Below the pieces are notes generated by a model. That model was given only the letters and a program-made list of their open reading frames with translations. It did no database searches and was not told the origin of the DNA. A stretch of 64,000 bases of DNA from the NCBI RefSeq assembly GCF_003259845.1, contig NZ_QLMJ01000018.1, positions 1 to 64,000 of the forward strand. The letters run 5' to 3'. Positions 43,132 to 51,796 of the stretch are shown piece after piece. The stretch comes from Actinoplanes lutulentus. Lineage in GTDB: Bacteria > Actinomycetota > Actinomycetes > Mycobacteriales > Micromonosporaceae. The position numbers and the translations under genes were made by a program. Position 1 is the first letter of the stretch. Each line of letters opens with the position of its first letter.

Positions 43132-43316
43132 GTCAGCAGGCTAGCCACCATCACGGAGAGTGTCCAACCGTCCGTTCGGCCGAGATCATCAGCCTCCAGT
43201 GCCACGGAGAGTGATGATGCGCCGAGGCGAGTGAATCCACGTGAGCCTTTACCCGCACCGGCAGCCTCGGTACCTTGATTACTCGGAGCAACGGTCTAGT
43301 AACGCTGGAGGATCCC

Positions 43317-43685
43317 ATGCGTCGTGCCGCTGTCGTTCTCACCCTCGTTCTGGCCGGCCTCTGGATCGCCGCGCCCGCGCAAGCGTTCGCGCACAACAGA
43401 GTGCACAGTCCAGCCCTACATGCCCTGCTCGACGGGCTGACCCTGCTGGTCGCCTCGGCGCCGGTGTGGACCGCCCTGCTCTGGACCGGCGGCCGCCGCT
43501 GGCTGCTGGCCGCGCTCATCGCCGTGGTGCAGGTGCCCGTCGCGATCATCGGGTTCGTGCCGATCGTCAACCCGTACCTTCATCTGACCCTGTTCGCCGT
43601 CGCCCTCGGCCTCACCGCCGTGAGCCTGCGGGTGGTCCGTAGCCAGGCACGGTCTACTGCCGTACCCGCACCCAGTCGCCGCTAG
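43317..43685 (+). CDS. Small exported/membrane protein, 122 aa
   Basis: ATG 43317 follows GGAGGATCCC (GGAGG at a good distance). A signal peptide ends in AAPAQAFAHN (~23). Two or three more hydrophobic helices follow (LLDGLTLLVASAPVWTALLW, WLLAALIAVVQVPVAIIGF, and a third near 95-112). The layout fits a small membrane protein of unknown function. A strong terminator lies six bases after the stop. Confidence 0.75.
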   Translation: MRRAAVVLTLVLAGLWIAAPAQAFAHNRVHSPALHALLDGLTLLVASAPVWTALLWTGGRRWLLAALIAVVQVPVAIIGFVPIVNPYLHLTLFAVALGLTAVSLRVVRSQARSTAVPAPSRR

Positions 43686-43690
43686 GCGAC

Positions 43691-43728
43691 CGGACGGCCA
43701 GGTCGCCCGCCCGCGACCTGGCCGTCCG
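43691..43728 (+). terminator. Terminator after the 43317 gene
   Basis: CGGACGGCCAGGTCGC (43691-43706) and its perfect complement (43713-43728) form a 16-bp stem with a six-base loop, starting six bases beyond the stop codon. The following bases are gctgcgtgtttcc, with a short T-run. Confidence 0.88.
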
Positions 43729-43795
43729 CTGCGTGTTTCCCGGTCTTCACAGGAAACACTCTGCGATTCGACCCGCGATGTGATGTCCATTTAAC

Positions 43796-44704
43796 GTGGA
43801 CGCAAGTGAGGATCACCACACTGTTTCCGTGGTGACCGAGACGATGATGCCGGTCAACGGCATTCAGGTGTGTATCGAGACGTTCGGCGAGGCTACCGAT
43901 CCCCCGCTGCTGCTTCTGGCCGGGGACGCCAGTTCGATGGACTGGTGGGATGACGAGTTCTGCCGGCGCCTCGCAGCCGGCGACCGGTACGTGGTGCGTT
44001 ACGACCACCGCGACACCGGGCGTTCCACGTGCTTCCCGATCGGGTCGCCCGGGTACTCCGGGCTCGACCTCATGAACGACGCCCTCGGCGTGCTCGACGT
44101 CCTCGGAGTGCCGGCCGCCCACCTGGTCGGGTTCTCCCTCGGCGGCGGCATCGCGCAGCGCATCGCGGTCGAACACCCGGACCGGGTGCTGAGCCTGACC
44201 CTGATGTCGACCAGCGCGGGCTCCGGCGACGCCGACCCATCACGCCCGGACACCGCTGCGGGTGCGGGTGGGGTTGCGGGCGGGACGGTCTCCGTTGTCA
44301 CTCGAACGCTGCCGGCAGCCGACATCGACTGGTCGGACCGCAAAGCCGCGATCACCCATCTGATCGAGGAGATCCGCGACCGCGGCGGCCCGTTCACCGC
44401 TGCCGAACCGCACCTGCGCCGGCTCGCCGAACGCATTTTCGACCGCAGCGCCGACCTGGCAGCGGGCCGCCTCCATCACCGCTTGGCGGGCTACGGCCCC
44501 CCGGTCCGCGACCGCCTGGCAGAGATCGTGGCCCCCACGGTGATCCTGCACGGCACCCTGGACCAGCGATTCCCCGCTCAGCACCCGACCGAGCTCGCCG
44601 ACACGATCCCCGGCGCCCGGCTGGTCTGGCTCGAAGGAGTCGGCCACGAACTCCCCCCAAGGGCTCTCTGGGACAACGTCCTCCGCGAAATCCTTCTGCC
44701 ATAG
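43796..44704 (+). CDS. Alpha/beta-hydrolase
   Basis: 302 residues if read from GTG 43796; the conserved part begins at MMPVNGIQVCIETFGE (residue ~17), so the true start may be later. The nucleophile elbow is GFSLGG (~108-113), the acid is in VILHGTLDQRFP (~248), and the histidine is in GVGHELPP (~284). The oxyanion region is LLLAGDASSMDWW. This is close to the haloalkane/aminoacrylate/3-oxoadipate enol-lactone type of esterase-like hydrolases. A polar Gly/Ala stretch (~152-167) lies in the cap. Substrate unknown. Confidence 0.85.
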   Translation: MDASEDHHTVSVVTETMMPVNGIQVCIETFGEATDPPLLLLAGDASSMDWWDDEFCRRLAAGDRYVVRYDHRDTGRSTCFPIGSPGYSGLDLMNDALGVLDVLGVPAAHLVGFSLGGGIAQRIAVEHPDRVLSLTLMSTSAGSGDADPSRPDTAAGAGGVAGGTVSVVTRTLPAADIDWSDRKAAITHLIEEIRDRGGPFTAAEPHLRRLAERIFDRSADLAAGRLHHRLAGYGPPVRDRLAEIVAPTVILHGTLDQRFPAQHPTELADTIPGARLVWLEGVGHELPPRALWDNVLREILLP

Positions 44705-44836
44705 GTGCCGCTCCGGGCGGCCTTCGGTCGTAGGCCGAAAGTTCTACATCGGTGCCGGCGGATACGACTCTGGTCCGATGCGCGGCGGTGCCGGTCAGCG
44801 GGATGCTGACGGGCAAAGCCGACGCAGGAGGAAACG

Positions 44837-45430
44837 ATGACCACGGCCCCGCTCGCCCACGCCGACACCCTCGTCCTCGACTACCTCGCCGCGCTCTGGG
44901 CCGCCGGCGACGATCTCTCCCCCGAGGCCCGCGACGAGCTGATGAGCACGGTCACCGGCTACATCGCCCTGCGCCGCGACCTGGCCGACGACCCGGCCCG
45001 GGTGATCGTCCGGCTGGGGCCGCCGGAGCAGCTGGCCGACGCGGTCCGCCGCGGTGGCATGCCCACTCACCTGCGGCTGCCCGCACCCGGCCCGATGCCG
45101 CAGTCCCTCACCGCCCCGGCCAGACCCGCCGGCGGCGGCGCCGAGCACACGGCGATCGCGCTGCTGCTGGCCGGTGCCTTCGTGCTGCCCGTCGTCGGCC
45201 CCGGCGCCGGCATGCTGATCGCCACCGGCTCACCGAGCTGGTCCCCGGCACAGAAAGCCGCGGGCTGGGTCCTCACCACCGGCTCGGTGGCCGGCGCCCT
45301 GCTGACCGCCCTGGTGGTGGCCGGTTTCAGCAGCCAGCTGGGCCTGCTGGTGCTCTACCTGGGAGCCTGCGCGGGCTCGGTGATCGCAGGCCTGACCCTG
45401 CTGGCCGGCCTGAAACGCTACGGCGCCTGA
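44837..45430 (+). CDS. HAAS-type membrane protein
   Basis: 197 residues, with RBS GGAGGAAACG. Residues ~10-72 form the helical HAAS-like module (YLAALWAAGDDLSPEARDELMSTVTGYIALRR, then PARVIVRLGPPEQLADAVR). Three or four transmembrane helices follow. HAAS/DUF1700 proteins usually sit next to a PadR-type regulator and carry its signal, but no padR is adjacent here. The 3' end overlaps the convergent EEP gene by 13 bases. Confidence 0.8.
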   Translation: MTTAPLAHADTLVLDYLAALWAAGDDLSPEARDELMSTVTGYIALRRDLADDPARVIVRLGPPEQLADAVRRGGMPTHLRLPAPGPMPQSLTAPARPAGGGAEHTAIALLLAGAFVLPVVGPGAGMLIATGSPSWSPAQKAAGWVLTTGSVAGALLTALVVAGFSSQLGLLVLYLGACAGSVIAGLTLLAGLKRYGA

Positions 45431-46326
45431 AGCCGTAAGCGGGCTTCGACCGGGAGGTGGTCGCTGCCCGTCCGCGGCAACGTCCGGACCTCGGTCACGG
45501 TCATCCCGCCGGCCATCACATGATCGACCCGCGCCAGAGGCATCCGCGCCGGCCAGCTGAAGGCGAACCCGGACGCAGCGGTGCGCACCCGCGACAGGAC
45601 AGGCGCGAGCACCCGGTCGTCAACGGTGCTGTTCAGATCGCCGAGCAGCAGCACCCGATCACGCGGTTCGGCGTCCAGAGCCGCGGTGAGCTTGCGGGCA
45701 CTGTCGTCCCGCCGAGCCGAGTCCAGAGCGACGGGGTTGAGCCTCACCGGACTGAGGCCGACCGGATCAGGCCGTACGGAAGGAAGGTGGACAACGTAGA
45801 CCGCGATCTCCCCGAACGGGGTCTCCGCAACCGCCCGCAGCCCCCGGTTCCAGTCCGAACCCAGCGAATCCGGGCGGATGTCGAGCAGCCGCGCCTCGAC
45901 GAGCGGGTGCCGTGACCAGAGCGCGACCGTCCCACGCACGCCGAAGTACGGATATCCCGCACCGAACGCCGCCCGGTACGCGGGCAGCGCCTCCGGCGTG
46001 ACCTCCTCAAGACCGATGAAGTCGGGGCGGGATTCCAGCAGGGTGCGGACAGTCCCGGCCGGGTCCGGGTTCTCGTCGCTGACGTTGTGCTGGACAGCCA
46101 CCAGCTGGTGCGGGTGGTCCGGCGCGGGCAGAACCCGCTCACCGAAGACCCCGAACCAGACGACCAGCGGCAGGAGCGCCGTGATCAGAGCCCGCAGCGA
46201 CCGGAACCAGGCGCGGGCCAGCAGAAAGGGGATCGTCAACCCCAGCCACGGAAGGAAGTTCTCCAGCAGCCCGGCGTTCGGCACCACCCGGTGAAAGAGA
46301 AGCAGGGCAGCGACGACGATCGGCAC
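45418..46326 (-). CDS. Membrane-anchored endonuclease/exonuclease/phosphatase-family protein
   Basis: 302 residues from GTG 46326; a longer frame upstream is repeat DNA. Two to three membrane helices come first (VVAALLLFHRVVP, WLGLTIPFLLARAW, ALITALLPLVVWFGVF), then an EEP catalytic domain. Its motifs are AVQHNVSDENP, GLEEVTPEALP (metal-binding glutamate), VYVVHLPS, LLLGDLNSTVDD (catalytic Asp-Asn) and GSDHLPVEARL (catalytic histidine). Such proteins hydrolyse phosphodiesters of nucleic acids or lipids. A short repeat-like PVGLSPVRLNPVALDSARRD interrupts the domain. Confidence 0.87.
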   Translation of the reverse strand: MPIVVAALLLFHRVVPNAGLLENFLPWLGLTIPFLLARAWFRSLRALITALLPLVVWFGVFGERVLPAPDHPHQLVAVQHNVSDENPDPAGTVRTLLESRPDFIGLEEVTPEALPAYRAAFGAGYPYFGVRGTVALWSRHPLVEARLLDIRPDSLGSDWNRGLRAVAETPFGEIAVYVVHLPSVRPDPVGLSPVRLNPVALDSARRDDSARKLTAALDAEPRDRVLLLGDLNSTVDDRVLAPVLSRVRTAASGFAFSWPARMPLARVDHVMAGGMTVTEVRTLPRTGSDHLPVEARLRLQAP

Positions 46327-46329
46327 CGG

Positions 46330-46497
46330 GCCATGGTGCCAGGCACGCGCACCCCGCACGCCCACCCGACCCGCCCGCCCAGCCGACCCGCCCACCCGAC
46401 CCGCCCGCCCGTCTGCCCAGCACGCCCACCCGACCCGCCCACCCTGCACGCCCGTCCAGCACGCCCGTCCAGCACGCCCGTCCAGCACGCTGCGTGG
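46330..46497. repeat. C-rich tandem repeats upstream of two genes
   Basis: Mixed units of cacccgacccgcccgcc and gcacgcccgtcca (three or four copies at 46445-46490) fill most of the 243 bases between the divergent EEP and BtuF-like genes, so they cover the likely promoters. Confidence 0.8.
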
Positions 46498-46569
46498 ATG
46501 GCGCGACACCGAGCGTGGATGACCAGCGCTGAGCCGGGCACCAAGCAGGAAGTCCGAACGAGGAGCAGG

Positions 46570-47463
46570 ATGGGCCGCATGCGCCTCGTATCTCTGTTGC
46601 CGTCCGCTACCGAGATCGTCTACGCCCTGGGGCTCGGGGAGGATCTGGTCGGTGTGACGTTCGAGTGTGACGAGCCGGCGGCGGCCCGGTCCACGAAGAC
46701 CGTCGTCGTCGGTGGGCGCGACACGAAAGCCATGACTCCGGCCGAGATCGACGACTACGTACGAGCGCAGATGGCGGTCGGCGGGGACCTCTACACCCTG
46801 CACGCGGACGCGCTCGCCGGCCTGGCGCCGGACCTCATTCTCACGCAGGACCTGTGCCGGGTGTGCGCGCTGCCCTCCGGCCACGTCGATGACGCGCTGG
46901 CGCATCTGGGCTGCCGGGCCGACGTGTTGTCACTGGACCCGCACACCCTCGACGACGTGCTCGCCTCTTTCGCCGAGGTGGCGCGCGCGGTGGGCGTACC
47001 CGAGAAAGGGCGGGAGCTGACCGCCCGGCTGGAGGAACGCCTCGCGCGGGTGGCCGCGGCGGTCGAAGGCCGCCCGCGTCCGAAAGTGGCGGTGGTGGAG
47101 TGGGTGGATCCGCCGTTCGGGGCGGGGCACTGGGTGCCGGACCTGATCACGGCGGCGGGCGGTGAGCCGGTGGCGGGCCGTCCGGGGCAGCGATCGGTGC
47201 AGGTGACGTGGGCCGAATTGTCCGCGCCCGGGCCGGACGTTGTGCTGGTCACGCCGTGCGGGTACCACCTGGAGGGTGCCGTGCGACAGGCCGAGTCGGT
47301 GAAGCCGCACTTCCCCGGCGCGGCGATCTGGGCGATCGACGGTGACGGCCTGGTCGTCCGCCCGGGCCCGCGCCTGGTCGACGGGGTAGAGGCGATCGCC
47401 GCGATCCTGCACCCGGACGCGGTCCCGCAGGCCCCACCCGGCGCGATCCAGCGTGTCGCCTGA
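46570..47463 (+). CDS. BtuF-like cobalamin/iron-binding protein
   Basis: 297 residues from ATG 46570, with AGGAG upstream; ATG 46579 is possible. The family pattern is RLVSLLPSATEIVYALGLGEDLVGVTFECD, DLILTQDLCRVCALP and VVEWVDPPFGAGHWVPDLI, the PF01497 periplasmic-binding fold. There is no signal peptide or lipobox at the chosen start, so it may be cytosolic or the N-terminus is wrong. No ABC permease or ATPase lies beside it. Cytosolic relatives labelled cobalamin-binding protein are known in actinobacteria. Confidence 0.82.
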   Translation: MGRMRLVSLLPSATEIVYALGLGEDLVGVTFECDEPAAARSTKTVVVGGRDTKAMTPAEIDDYVRAQMAVGGDLYTLHADALAGLAPDLILTQDLCRVCALPSGHVDDALAHLGCRADVLSLDPHTLDDVLASFAEVARAVGVPEKGRELTARLEERLARVAAAVEGRPRPKVAVVEWVDPPFGAGHWVPDLITAAGGEPVAGRPGQRSVQVTWAELSAPGPDVVLVTPCGYHLEGAVRQAESVKPHFPGAAIWAIDGDGLVVRPGPRLVDGVEAIAAILHPDAVPQAPPGAIQRVA

Positions 47464-47489
47464 GCCGAACCACCACGAGCCGAACCCCG

Positions 47490-47650
47490 CAAGCCGCGCC
47501 ACCGCGGGTCGGGCCAACGCGGGTCGGGCCACCGCGAGCCGCGCCACCGCGAGCCAGGCCACCGCGAGCCAGACCACCTCGGAATGGGACGTCGCGGGAT
47601 GGGCGGTCGCCGACGCGGGATGGGCCGCCGTCGCCGACGCGGGATAAGCC
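47490..47650. repeat. Tandem repeats beyond the BtuF-like gene
   Basis: Five or six 15-bp units of gccaccgcgagcc(g/a)(c/g) followed by a 15-18-bp unit cgggatgggc(g/c)gtcgccgacg repeated twice to three times. They fill the gap between convergent genes. Confidence 0.8.
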
Positions 47651-47664
47651 GCCGGCTGCGGGTT

Positions 47665-48420
47665 CTACTGCGTGACGAGGGTGGCGGACCAGCGCTTGCG
47701 GGCCGTCTGGCGCACCCGCGACGCCTGGTAGAGCCAGCCGATGTCCCGGCCGAACGACCAGGTCAGCGACCCGAGCGCCACCACGAGCGCCGCGACCGCG
47801 AGCCAGCTCGGCAGCAGTCCGCTCACCACGACAGCCAGCATGATCCCCTGCTGCGCCGCGACGACCTTGCGGCCGAACCGGGGCGGGAGCGCGGCGTTCA
47901 GCCAGGGCAGCGCCCAGGACGCGGCGACGAAGGCGTACCGGAACGCGCCGATCGCGAGGGCCCACCAGCCGTGTTCGAGGGCCGCGGACACGCTCAGCAC
48001 CAGGATCAGGAACGCGTCGACCTCCATGTCGAACCGTGCCCCGAACTCCGTGGTGGTTCCGGTCCGCCGGGCCACCTGCCCGTCCACACCGTCCATCGCC
48101 AGCGCGATCGCCGCGATGGTCACCAGCAGCATGGCGGAGACGTCGACACCCGACGCGGCCGAGAAGACCAGGGCGGTCACGCCACCGGTCAGGATCGCGC
48201 GTCCGAAAGTGATCAGGTTGGCCCAGCCGAGGGCCGGCAGCGCCGCCCGGTGCAGCAGGCCGCACAGAACCGCGCCGAACACGATGCCCGAAAGCCATCC
48301 CCAGCTGCTCAGCCCGGCGAAAATCGCGAGGGTGGCAAGGAGGAGGAGCTGGGCGGCGAAACCCGCCAGCGGAGCCCGGGAAGGACTCGTCGTGGTCGTG
48401 GCGGTACTGATGGTCACCAT
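47665..48420 (-). CDS. CDP-alcohol phosphatidyltransferase
   Basis: 251 residues with six or so membrane helices. The signature D-x2-DG-x2-AR-x8-G-x3-D-x3-D is complete: D110, D113-G114, A117-R118, G127, D131, D135. The enzyme moves a phosphatidyl (or other CDP-linked) group onto an alcohol, releasing CMP. It is divergent from the MDR gene of the pterin-like cluster. Its C-terminus is basic and lies inside. It could attach the cluster product to a lipid (inference), or it could be an ordinary phospholipid synthase. Confidence 0.92.
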   Translation of the reverse strand: MVTISTATTTTSPSRAPLAGFAAQLLLLATLAIFAGLSSWGWLSGIVFGAVLCGLLHRAALPALGWANLITFGRAILTGGVTALVFSAASGVDVSAMLLVTIAAIALAMDGVDGQVARRTGTTTEFGARFDMEVDAFLILVLSVSAALEHGWWALAIGAFRYAFVAASWALPWLNAALPPRFGRKVVAAQQGIMLAVVVSGLLPSWLAVAALVVALGSLTWSFGRDIGWLYQASRVRQTARKRWSATLVTQ

Positions 48421-48544
48421 TCCTCCTGGACGTAGGGTTTAGCCGCTGTCCCCGATTGACACGCTCTCCGGGGTGGTTCGGTTCACGGGATGGCTGATCG
48501 TTTCTCGTGGAAGTGCCTGATCGTTCTCGTGGAGAGGTGGCCCC

Positions 48545-49528
48545 TTGTCGAAATCGGCTCGCGCCTTCTGGCTGGTTTGCCCTGGATCCGGGGAGATACG
48601 CGCCGAGGATGTGCCCGATCCCGATCCCGGTCCGGGTGAGGTGCTCGTGCGAACCCTCCACTCCGGTGTGAGCCGCGGCACCGAGACGCTGGTCTTCCAG
48701 GGCCGGGTGCCGGAGAGCCAGTGGGCGACGATGCGGGCGCCGTTCCAGGCGGGCGACTTCCCAGCACCGGTGAAGTACGGCTACCTCAACGTCGGCGTGG
48801 TCGAGGCCGGCGTCCCGGAACTCGTTGGCAAGATCGTCTTCTGCCTCTTCCCGCACCAGACCCGGTACGTGGTGCCGGCCACGAGCGTGACCGTGGTCCC
48901 GGACAGCGTGCCGGCGGACCGCGCGGTGCTGGCCGGAACCGTAGAGACCGCGGTGAACGCGGTCTGGGACGCGCACCCGCAGGTCGGTGACCGGATCACC
49001 GTGGTCGGCGGCGGCATGGTCGGCCTGTCGGTGGCGGCGGTCCTGGCCGGTTTCCCCGGCACGGACGTCCAGCTGGTCGACACCGACACCACCCGCGAGG
49101 CGACCGCGAAGTCCCTGAAGATCGGGTTCGCGACGCCGGCCGCGGCTGCCGAAGGCCGTGACCTGGTCATCCACGCGAGCGCGACCTCGGCCGGCCTGAC
49201 CCGGTCCCTCGAACTGCTGCGCCCGGAGGGAACCGTGGTCGAGCTGAGCTGGCACGGCGACCGCCCGGTCAACGTCCCGCTCGGCGAGTTCTTCCACTCC
49301 CGCCGTCTGACGATCCGCAGCAGCCAGGTGGGCGCGATCCGGCCGGACCGGCACCGGACGTACGCCGACCGCCTCGAACTGGCCCTGAACCTGCTCCAGG
49401 ACTCACGCTTCGAAACCCTGATCACCGGCCGGTCGAACTTCGACGACCTGCCGACGACCCTGCCCCGCCTGGCCGACGGCTCCCTGCCCGCCCTCTGCCA
49501 GGTGATCGACTACCCCAGCGGGAATTGA
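48545..49528 (+). CDS. BchC-like MDR dehydrogenase/reductase
   Basis: 327 residues from the TTG at 48545. Medium-chain dehydrogenase fold: an N-terminal GroES-like part with the motif SGVSRGTETLVFQGRVP, then VKYGYLNVGVVEAG, and a Rossmann motif VVGGGMVGLSVAAVLAG (~155-171). The usual catalytic zinc ligands (Cys near residue 38, His-Glu pair near 65) and the structural-zinc four-cysteine lobe are absent. The SRGTE group also includes bacteriochlorophyllide dehydrogenase BchC. So an NAD(P)H-dependent reduction or oxidation without zinc is likely. First gene of the forward cluster. Confidence 0.87.
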   Translation: MSKSARAFWLVCPGSGEIRAEDVPDPDPGPGEVLVRTLHSGVSRGTETLVFQGRVPESQWATMRAPFQAGDFPAPVKYGYLNVGVVEAGVPELVGKIVFCLFPHQTRYVVPATSVTVVPDSVPADRAVLAGTVETAVNAVWDAHPQVGDRITVVGGGMVGLSVAAVLAGFPGTDVQLVDTDTTREATAKSLKIGFATPAAAAEGRDLVIHASATSAGLTRSLELLRPEGTVVELSWHGDRPVNVPLGEFFHSRRLTIRSSQVGAIRPDRHRTYADRLELALNLLQDSRFETLITGRSNFDDLPTTLPRLADGSLPALCQVIDYPSGN

Positions 49529-49586
49529 TCTTTCTACGGTGGGTACCCGTAAAACTCAGAACCGAGCGACCCGAGGAGACATTCAC

Positions 49587-49985
49587 TTGTTCAGCGTCAC
49601 CGTCCGCGACCACATCATGATCGCGCACAGCTTTTCCGGCGAGGTCTTCGGACCGGCGCAGCGCCTGCACGGAGCCACCTTCGTGGTGGACGCGACGTTC
49701 CGCCGCCCCGAGCTGGACGACGACAACATCGTGGTGGACATCGGGCGTGCCAGCGAGCAGCTGCACACCATCTGTTCCGGTCTCAGCTACCGCAACCTCG
49801 ACGACGACCCGGAGTTCACCGGCATCAACACCTCCACCGAGTTCCTGGCGAAGGTCATCGCCGACCGCCTGGCAGTCCGCGCCCACGCCGGCGAACTCGG
49901 CGCCGGCGCATCCGGCCTGACGGGCATCACGATCACCCTCCACGAGTCACACATCGCCTGGGCAAGCTACGAGCGCGAGCTGTGA
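49587..49985 (+). CDS. PTPS-fold protein with altered active site
   Basis: 132 residues from TTG 49587, with GAGGAGA ten bases upstream. It aligns with 6-pyruvoyl/6-carboxy-tetrahydropterin synthases: HIMIAHSF (zinc His H14), RLHGATFVVDATF (H28), INTSTEFLAKVIADRL and the pterin-binding glutamate in LHESHIAW. But the catalytic cysteine before HGH is A24, the third zinc histidine is A30, and the D-H pair of the LDHxxLND motif is S-Y (LSYRNLDD). It keeps the fold and the pterin glutamate but not the normal chemistry. Its stop overlaps the GT4 start (GTGA). Confidence 0.85.
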   Translation: MFSVTVRDHIMIAHSFSGEVFGPAQRLHGATFVVDATFRRPELDDDNIVVDIGRASEQLHTICSGLSYRNLDDDPEFTGINTSTEFLAKVIADRLAVRAHAGELGAGASGLTGITITLHESHIAWASYEREL

Positions 49986-51529
49986 TTCTCCACGCGGTGC
50001 TGCCGGGTGGTATCGACGACCCGGCAGCCCCGAGTGGCGGCAACCGCTACGACCGCGAGGTACTCCGCCGCCTGTCGACAGTGCTCGCTCCACCACAACC
50101 CAACGCAGCGGCCCGCTGCGGCCCAGCCCGGCTCAACACGGCAACAGAACCCAACGCCGCGGCAGATCCGAGCGCGGCAACAGACCTCAGCGCGGCAACA
50201 GAACCCACGGCGACAGCAAAACCCAGCGCCGCAACAGACCTCCGCGCGGCAACAGAGCCCACGGCGACAGCAAAACTAAGCGCGGCGCCAGAACCCAGCA
50301 CGGCAACAGAACCCAGCGCGGCAGCAAAACTAAGCGCCGCAGCAAAACTCAGCGAGGCAGCAGAGCCCACGGCGGCAACAGACCTCGGCGCGGCAGCGGA
50401 ACTCAGCGCGGCGGCAAAGCCCACGGCGGCAAAGCCCCGCGCGGCGGGCCCCGCGCCCATCTCGGTGCGTGAATCCGCCGTCCCCGGCGACTGGCCCCGC
50501 CCCGAAGCCGCCGCCCGGCATGCCGTGGCCGAAATCCTCCGTGCCGTTCCCGACGGCGGGACCGTCCTGCTCGACGGTCTCGTGGCCTGCGGAATCCCGG
50601 AGATCCTCGAACCACACTCCGACCGCCTCCGCCTGGCGATCCTGGTGCACCTCCCCCTGTCCGACGAGACCGCGCTTTCTGCCGAGGAAGCCGCGACGCT
50701 GGCCGCCCTGGAGAGACGCTCCCTGCATCTGGCCTCGCTCGTGATCGCCACCAGCACCGAGGCAGCCCACCGCATCGAGCGAATGCACGACCTCCCCGAT
50801 GTGCACGTGGCCCCACCCGGCGTCGACCCCTCCCCCCTTGCCGAGCCGTCTCCGGCCGGCGGACGTCTGCTCACCGTGGCGTCACTGACCCACCGCAAGG
50901 GGCAGGACGTCCTGGTAGCCGCCCTGAAGCAGCTCACGGACCTCGAATGGACTTGCACACTCGTCGGAGCAGGCCCGGCCGTCCCCGAGCTCATCCCCAA
51001 CGTCCACCTGCCCGGCCCGCTGACCGGAGCGGCACTCGACGCCGCTTATGCCGAAGCCGACCTGTTCGTCCTCCCCTCCCGTGCCGAGACGTACGGCATG
51101 GTCGTCACAGAAGCCCTGGCCCGGGGCCTCCCGGTGCTAGCAACGGCCGTCGGCGGCGTCCCCGAGGCGCTCGGAACCGCCCCAGCACCCGGCCACCAAC
51201 AGCCCGGCCAACCGAGCCCTGTCCACCCAGGACCAAGCCTCCTGATGCCCAGCCACCCAGCACCTGGCCATCCGGTGCCCAGCCACTCAGCACCAGACCA
51301 TCTGGTGCCTGGCCTCCTGATCCCGCCGGATGACCCGGATGCCCTGGCCCGCGCCCTGCGTGACTGGCTGACCGACCCCGGCTTACGCGACCGCTGGCGC
51401 GCCGCCGCCCGCGCCCGCCGCGACACCCTCACCGGCTGGGACGAAACCGCCCAGCGTCTCGCCGCCATCCTCAGCGAGCCGGACACCGGTGAAGCCGATC
51501 GGCCCGTGCAGCACGCCGACCAGCCCTGA
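49982..51529 (+). CDS. GT4-family glycosyltransferase with repeat insert
   Basis: 515 residues from GTG 49982, coupled to the PTPS-fold gene. GT-B glycosyltransferase: N-terminal IPGG-type start (HAVLPGGIDDPAAPSGGN), LLTVASLTHRKGQDVLVAAL (~300), and the retaining-GT EX7E region FVLPSRAETYGMVVTEALARGLPV (~360). Between the first strand and the rest, residues ~40-155 are an Ala/Thr/Glu/Pro repeat (units such as SAATEPTATAKP) encoded by a 15-bp-type tandem repeat (50101-50450). A second, His/Pro repeat (~395-440) sits near the donor domain. The core motifs survive around both inserts. Confidence 0.88.
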   Translation: MILHAVLPGGIDDPAAPSGGNRYDREVLRRLSTVLAPPQPNAAARCGPARLNTATEPNAAADPSAATDLSAATEPTATAKPSAATDLRAATEPTATAKLSAAPEPSTATEPSAAAKLSAAAKLSEAAEPTAATDLGAAAELSAAAKPTAAKPRAAGPAPISVRESAVPGDWPRPEAAARHAVAEILRAVPDGGTVLLDGLVACGIPEILEPHSDRLRLAILVHLPLSDETALSAEEAATLAALERRSLHLASLVIATSTEAAHRIERMHDLPDVHVAPPGVDPSPLAEPSPAGGRLLTVASLTHRKGQDVLVAALKQLTDLEWTCTLVGAGPAVPELIPNVHLPGPLTGAALDAAYAEADLFVLPSRAETYGMVVTEALARGLPVLATAVGGVPEALGTAPAPGHQQPGQPSPVHPGPSLLMPSHPAPGHPVPSHSAPDHLVPGLLIPPDDPDALARALRDWLTDPGLRDRWRAAARARRDTLTGWDETAQRLAAILSEPDTGEADRPVQHADQP

Positions 51530-51550
51530 AAGCACCCCTTACAAGCAGGC

Positions 51551-51680
51551 CCGACGAGCGATCCCTGACGAACGCCTGATGAGCGATCCCTGAGGAATGG
51601 CCCGGCAAGCGAGCCCTGACGAGTGACCCGGCAAGCGAGCCCTGACGAATGGCCCGGCAAGCGAGCCCTGACAACGAGAA
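51551..51680. repeat. 26-bp tandem repeat
   Basis: About four to five units of cgagccctgacgaatggcccggcaag, the first ones degenerate, fill much of the gap after the GT4 gene. The following ~100 bases before the methyltransferase gene look like ordinary intergenic DNA. Confidence 0.85.
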
Positions 51681-51796
51681 AGCTACCGAGCCCGGCATGA
51701 CACCGGCCTAACAAGACCTGACACGCCCCGGTTAGGCCGCCTCCGGTAGACCTGACATGCGACATCAGCACGGCACCACGACGGACGGAGAAACCC

